Shown here: one piece after another, positions 6,782 to 10,384 of the stretch
Position numbering within the stretch: position 1 is the first letter of the stretch
Layout of the letters: every line of letters begins with the position of its first letter
DNA from: Lentzea sp.
GTDB lineage: Bacteria; Actinomycetota; Actinomycetes; Mycobacteriales; Pseudonocardiaceae
Length of the DNA: 10,384 bases
Direction: 5' to 3'
Assembly (NCBI GenBank): GCA_030146905.1
Contig: JASLAV010000817.1
Span: 1-10,384 of the forward strand
Made by a program: the position numbers and the translations under genes
The notes under the pieces: generated by a model
What the model saw: the letters and a program-made list of their open reading frames with translations, nothing else
The model's database searches: none
Told to the model about the DNA's origin: nothing

Positions 6782-7411
6782 TCAGACGATCAGCGGCAGC
6801 ATCGAGTAACGGCGGCGCACCACGGCGCCGAACCTGGCGTCGATCCGCAGCCACGAGTCGGTCGCGGTGACCCGCACGTCCCCGTCCTCGCCGAGAAAAC
6901 CCATCCCCGACAACGCGAACAGGCACCGCAGCGGGATCTTCACGTCCAGCCCGGACCCGCTGACGGTCAGCACGGTCTGGTCGAGCAACGAGGCGGGTGG
7001 CGTGCCCTGCGGCCCGGTGTTCTCCCGCGCCACCTCGACCCCCTCGTCCGCGATCTTCGACACGACCTCGACGGGCAGCCGGTCCACGACCAGCCAGCCG
7101 TCTGCCGGCGGCAGCGCCGAACGCCACATGAGGTCCTTGGCGGGCCCCGGATCGATGCGCTCGTCCCGCATGACGGCGAGCCCGGTCAGCAGCTCCGACC
7201 CCGACACGGTCACGTCGGCCGGATCCGCCTGTCCCACAACGGTTCGCGTCGCGAGCGTGTCGAACGGCGTGGCGACCCACGCGTCGAGCAGTTCTTCGTT
7301 GCGGTTGCGCAGCCGCACCACGGTCTGCGCGTCCAGCCGCACAGCACGAGCCGCGAACGCCCCGAGGTCGTCTCTCTCGGCCGCGTCTGCAAGCACCAGC
7401 TCAGGCACCAT
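6782..7411 (-). CDS. Conserved actinobacterial protein of unknown function (Rv2474c-like by position)
   Basis: This 209-residue protein carries no motif I recognise. It has no signal peptide, membrane segment or cysteine cluster. The N-terminal half is acidic and helix-prone (LADAAERDDLGAFAARAVRL). The C-terminal half looks beta-rich and ends RYSMLPLIV. It contains one Cys, in the stretch IPLRCLFALSGMGFLG. The ATG at 7411 is chosen because it overlaps the end of the thioesterase gene by 11 bases and follows a G-rich AGGGGG; GTG at 7408 gives better spacing and is equally plausible. The overlap implies translational coupling with the thioesterase. By gene order it is the counterpart of M. tuberculosis Rv2474c, also uncharacterised as far as I know. 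The stable pairing suggests a shared process with the thioesterase, but no function is assigned. Confidence 0.8.
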   Translation of the reverse strand: MVPELVLADAAERDDLGAFAARAVRLDAQTVVRLRNRNEELLDAWVATPFDTLATRTVVGQADPADVTVSGSELLTGLAVMRDERIDPGPAKDLMWRSALPPADGWLVVDRLPVEVVSKIADEGVEVARENTGPQGTPPASLLDQTVLTVSGSGLDVKIPLRCLFALSGMGFLGEDGDVRVTATDSWLRIDARFGAVVRRRYSMLPLIV

Positions 7412-7832
7412 TACCCCCTGCCCGCCACCCGGCGAGAAAATCACGTTCGGCCTCGGTCAACCGCCGCGGTCGCGCGGTCGTCACGTTGTACGGCGCCATC
7501 AGCGTCTCCGCCCTGGTCACCACGGGGCTGTCCGGCTCACGGCTGCCGCGCACCACGTAGTCGAGCGTGAACGACGCGGACTTGAGCTCCCGCACCGACA
7601 TCTCGACCACGATGTCCTCACCGGTGAACACGATCGGCGCGAGGTACTCGACGGCGAGCTTCGCCACGACCATGCCCTCGGCCATCTCCTTGACGCCGTG
7701 GCGGCCAGCCTCGGTGAAGAGCAGCTCGATGCGGGCCTCTTCCAGCAACGTCACCGTGTTGGCGTGGTTGACGTGGCCGAACGCATCCATGTCCGACCAC
7801 CGCGGCCGCACACCAGTGACGAAGACACCCAT
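7401..7832 (-). CDS. Hot-dog-fold acyl-CoA thioesterase (4HBT/YbgC-like)
   Basis: This 143-residue protein has the size and N-terminal signature of the 4-hydroxybenzoyl-CoA thioesterase family, which hydrolyses acyl-CoA thioesters. The motif RWSDMDAFGHVNHANTVTLL (residues 11-30) contains D16, equivalent to the catalytic aspartate of the family, followed by GHVNH and the start of the long central helix (EEARIELL). The remaining residues give the expected beta-sheet (VVAKLAVEYLAPIVFTGEDI and onward). The ATG at 7832 has no good ribosome site but lies six bases after TAGGGT, suggesting leaderless transcription. Its TGA stop overlaps the start of the downstream gene. It is transcribed separately from gdh, because a terminator and its own -10 box lie between them. 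By position it matches M. tuberculosis Rv2475c. The physiological acyl group is unknown. Confidence 0.9.
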   Translation of the reverse strand: MGVFVTGVRPRWSDMDAFGHVNHANTVTLLEEARIELLFTEAGRHGVKEMAEGMVVAKLAVEYLAPIVFTGEDIVVEMSVRELKSASFTLDYVVRGSREPDSPVVTRAETLMAPYNVTTARPRRLTEAERDFLAGWRAGGNGA

Positions 7833-7838
7833 GCAGGG

Positions 7839-7844
7839 ACCCTA
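7839..7844 (-). promoter_or_regulatory. Candidate -10 box for a leaderless thioesterase transcript
   Basis: On the minus strand, TAGGGT lies exactly six bases upstream of the ATG at 7832, the spacing typical of actinobacterial leaderless genes. The -35 region (plus 7862-7868) offers only a weak match. This would drive the two-gene thioesterase unit independently of gdh. Confidence 0.5.
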
Positions 7845-7930
7845 CCCAGCCGTGGCCACAGGTCCATCCCCACCCCGAGCCCTCCATGCCGGCGCGGAAC
7901 TGGAACAGGTCCTCCGGCGTTGTAGAAAGC

Positions 7931-7968
7931 ATCGGGGCGCGGCGGAGGGGATTCCGCTGCGCCCCGAT
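7931..7968 (-). terminator. Hairpin terminator downstream of gdh
   Basis: The arms 7931-7946 and 7953-7968 form a 16-bp stem with one mismatch that can be a G-U wobble (or A-C on the other strand), closed by a six-base loop. On the minus strand the hairpin begins 16 bases after the gdh stop and is followed by GCTTTCTAC, mildly pyrimidine-rich. Its position fits factor-independent termination of gdh before the thioesterase promoter. Confidence 0.8.
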
Positions 7969-7984
7969 GTGCTTCCTGTACCGG

Positions 7985-10384
7985 TTACCTGACCATGCTC
8001 CGCACCTGGCGGGCGGCGACGGAGAGGGTGGCCAGGTCCAGCTGGTGGACCCGGTTGATCTCCTCCAGCGCACCGCGCGAACGGGCCAGGCGGGAAGCGT
8101 TGGCCTGCTCCCACTTGGCGATCTTCTCGCTCGCCGTGTCGCCCTCGTCGCTCGCGCGCAGCACGTCGATCGAGATGGCCCGCAGCGACGAGTAGAAGTC
8201 GTCGCGGAGAGCCAGCCGTGCCAGTGCGTGCCAGCGGTTGCCGCGCTCCAGGTTCGTCACCGAGTCCAGCATGTGGTCGATGTCGAGGTGGTCGGACAGC
8301 GCGAAGTACAGCTCGGCCGTCTCCCGGTGCGAGCGCTCGGGACCCGCACCGCCGGTCGGGCCGAACTCGCGTTCGGCCAGCTCGGCGATCTCGGTGACGT
8401 CGAACAGGCCGTACATGTAGAGCAGTGCGGCGACCTTGCGGGCCAGCTCTGCGGGGACGCCATGCTCGACGTAGTGGTCAGCCTTGCCCGCGACCACGTC
8501 CAGTTCCTTGCCCTGCAACAGGTCGAAGGCGAACGGGCTGAGCTCCTCGACGACGCCGCGGAAGCGGTTGATCGTGGAGCCCACCGCGAGCGGCTGCGGG
8601 CGGTTCGAGAGCAGCCAGCGTGACGCGCGGTCGAGCAGGCGGCGGGTCTCCAGGACCATGCTGTCCTGGACGTCCGTCGGCACCACGTTGTCCAGCGCCT
8701 CGATCTCGCTCCAGATCGACGGCAGGTCGAAGACCTGGGTGACGACGGCGTACGCGCGGACCGCGTCCGTCGCCGACGCGCTCATCTCCTCTGCCAGGCG
8801 GAACGCGAAGGAGATGCCGCCACCGTCGACGACCTCGTTCACCACGACGGTCGTGATGATCTGCCGCGCCAGCGGGTGGTTCGGGATGGCCGCGCCGAAA
8901 CGTTCGCGCAGCAGGCTCGGGAAGTAGTCCGGCAGCTTGCGCGTGAACGTGTCGATCGTCGGGATGTCGCTCGCGAGCAGCTCTTCCTTCAGCGTGAGCT
9001 TGGTGAACGCGAGCAGCGTGGCGAGCTCCGGCGAGGTGAGGCCCTGGCCGTTCTTCTCCAGCGCCTTGAACTCCGCCACGCTCGGCATCGCCTCGAGCTT
9101 GCGGTTGAGCGCGCCGCGCTTCTCCAGGTCGGCGGTGAGGCGTGCGTGCACCGACAGCATCGGGGCGGCGTGCGCCCGGCTGACGCCCAGGACGTTGTTC
9201 TGCGAGTAGTTGTCCGCCAGCACGAGCGCGCCGACCTCGTCGGTCATCTCGGCGAGGACCTCGTTGCGCTGCTGCTGCTCCAGCGAGCCCTCCCGGACCA
9301 GGTGGTCCAGCAGGATCTTGATGTTGACCTCGTGGTCGGAGCAGTCGACGCCTGCGGAGTTGTCGAGCGCGTCGGTGTTGACCTTGCCGCCGGTGCGCGC
9401 GAACTCGATGCGGCCGCGCTGGGTCAGGCCCAGGTTGCCGCCCTCGCCGATGACCTTCACGCGCAGGTCGGCGCCGTTGACGCGGATGGAGTCGTTCGCC
9501 TTGTCACCGACGTCGGCGTGCGACTCGGTCGACGCCTTGACGTAGGTGCCGATGCCGCCGTTCCAGAGCAGGTCGACCGGCGCGAGCAGGATCGCCTTCT
9601 TGAGCTCCGGCGGTGACAGCTTCACCACGCCCTCCGGCAGCCCCAGCGCGACGCGGGCCTGCTCGGAGATCGGGATCGACTTGGACGTCAGCGGGAAGAT
9701 GCCGCCGCCCTCGCTGATCAGCGAGCGGTCGTAGTCGTCCCACGACGAGCGCGGGACGGAGAACAGCCGCACCCGCTCGGCGAACGAGCTCGCCGCGACC
9801 GGATCCGGGTCGATGAAGATGTGCCGGTGGTCGAACGCGGCCACGAGCCGGATGTGCTCGGAGAGCATCATGCCGTTGCCGAAGACGTCACCGGACATGT
9901 CGCCGATGCCGACGACGGTGAACTCCTGGGTCTGCGTGTCCACGCCGAGCTCGCGGAACGAGCGCTTCACGCTCTCCCACGCGCCCTTGGCCGTGATGCC
10001 CATGGCCTTGTGGTCGTAGCCGATCGAGCCGCCGGATGCGAACGCGTCGCCCAGCCAGAAGCCGTAGCTCCGGCTGACGCCGTTGGCGATGTCCGAGAAC
10101 GTCGCGGTGCCCTTGTCCGCGGCCACGACCAGGTACGTGTCGTCGCCGTCGTAGCGCACGACCTGCGGTGCGGGGACGACCTCGTTGTTGACCAGGTTGT
10201 CGGTGAGGTCGAGCAGGCCCGAGATGAACATCTTGTAGCAGGCGATGCCCTCGGCCATGGTGTTCTCGCGGTCGATGCCGGGGTCGCCCGTCGGCGGGAC
10301 CGGCTTCTTGACGACGAAGCCGCCCTTCGCGCCGACCGGCACGATCACGGCGTTCTTCACGGCCTGCGCCTTGACCAGGCCGAG
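7985..10384 (-). CDS. gdh: NAD-dependent glutamate dehydrogenase, large type (C-terminal part)
   Basis: The frame is open to the window edge, giving 799 residues of the C-terminal half of the roughly 1600-residue bacterial NAD-glutamate dehydrogenase family. The enzyme oxidises glutamate to 2-oxoglutarate and ammonia in the cytoplasm. Catalytic-domain landmarks are visible from the edge inward: [13 protein letters not shown], with the conserved lysine at plus 10325-10327, then [14 protein letters not shown] in the nucleotide-binding part, then [11 protein letters not shown] and [19 protein letters not shown]. The last 450 or so residues are the helical C-terminal domain. The stop is TAA (7985-7987), followed by a hairpin. 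The start and promoter lie outside the window. The family is known to be controlled by GarA/PknG in mycobacteria; nothing here shows whether that applies. The positional match is Rv2476c. No frameshift is seen. Confidence 0.96.
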   Translation of the reverse strand, partial: LGLVKAQAVKNAVIVPVGAKGGFVVKKPVPPTGDPGIDRENTMAEGIACYKMFISGLLDLTDNLVNNEVVPAPQVVRYDGDDTYLVVAADKGTATFSDIANGVSRSYGFWLGDAFASGGSIGYDHKAMGITAKGAWESVKRSFRELGVDTQTQEFTVVGIGDMSGDVFGNGMMLSEHIRLVAAFDHRHIFIDPDPVAASSFAERVRLFSVPRSSWDDYDRSLISEGGGIFPLTSKSIPISEQARVALGLPEGVVKLSPPELKKAILLAPVDLLWNGGIGTYVKASTESHADVGDKANDSIRVNGADLRVKVIGEGGNLGLTQRGRIEFARTGGKVNTDALDNSAGVDCSDHEVNIKILLDHLVREGSLEQQQRNEVLAEMTDEVGALVLADNYSQNNVLGVSRAHAAPMLSVHARLTADLEKRGALNRKLEAMPSVAEFKALEKNGQGLTSPELATLLAFTKLTLKEELLASDIPTIDTFTRKLPDYFPSLLRERFGAAIPNHPLARQIITTVVVNEVVDGGGISFAFRLAEEMSASATDAVRAYAVVTQVFDLPSIWSEIEALDNVVPTDVQDSMVLETRRLLDRASRWLLSNRPQPLAVGSTINRFRGVVEELSPFAFDLLQGKELDVVAGKADHYVEHGVPAELARKVAALLYMYGLFDVTEIAELAEREFGPTGGAGPERSHRETAELYFALSDHLDIDHMLDSVTNLERGNRWHALARLALRDDFYSSLRAISIDVLRASDEGDTASEKIAKWEQANASRLARSRGALEEINRVHQLDLATLSVAARQVRSMVR

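Noticed and set aside
8876..9616. Plus-strand open frames within gdh
   Set aside because: They are antisense shadows of a continuous, motif-rich dehydrogenase reading frame.

Overview
The window is a high-GC chromosomal segment with strong G/C bias at third codon positions, frequent GTG starts and several probable leaderless starts. These features, and the recognisable gene families, indicate an actinomycete. A member of the Pseudonocardiales (Lentzea, Saccharothrix or Amycolatopsis-like) is my best guess, from memory of family resemblance rather than a search.

Layout. At the left edge, a plus-strand gene (161-697) encodes a 178-residue protein made almost entirely of 18 perfect DSVRIT repeats. 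It converges on a minus-strand HNH-endonuclease-family gene (716-1384), and a 10-bp inverted repeat contains both stop codons. A divergent intergenic region with two adjacent GT-centred inverted repeats (1436-1461) precedes a plus-strand run: prolyl oligopeptidase (1536-3632), an MscS-type channel (3648-4553), a group II truncated haemoglobin of the GlbO type (4705-5088) and a GH13 alpha-glucosidase (5146-6738). A strong GC-rich inverted repeat (6745-6775) separates this run from three minus-strand genes: a conserved protein of unknown function (6782-7411), a hot-dog-fold thioesterase that overlaps it (7401-7832), and the C-terminal half of a large NAD-dependent glutamate dehydrogenase (7985-10384, cut by the window edge).

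How the genes relate. From memory, the order HNH / glbO / alpha-glucosidase / unknown / thioesterase / gdh matches the Mycobacterium tuberculosis segment Rv2469c-Rv2476c. Most of the window therefore looks like an old, conserved actinobacterial core neighbourhood, with the peptidase and channel genes located between the HNH gene and glbO. The genes span oxygen chemistry (GlbO), sugar hydrolysis, peptide turnover, osmotic relief, thioester hydrolysis and glutamate catabolism; no single pathway links them.

The one element that looks accessory and undescribed is the DSVRIT repeat protein. Fifteen different DNA encodings give the same hexapeptide 18 times, so the peptide is under selection. Its alternating pattern (V, I and A/M on one side; S, R and T on the other) suggests a beta-solenoid or beta-roll, or an amyloid-like fibre; a multi-core precursor peptide is a less favoured alternative. 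Its C-terminus (DDFSLAA) resembles the end of actinobacterial tmRNA degradation tags.
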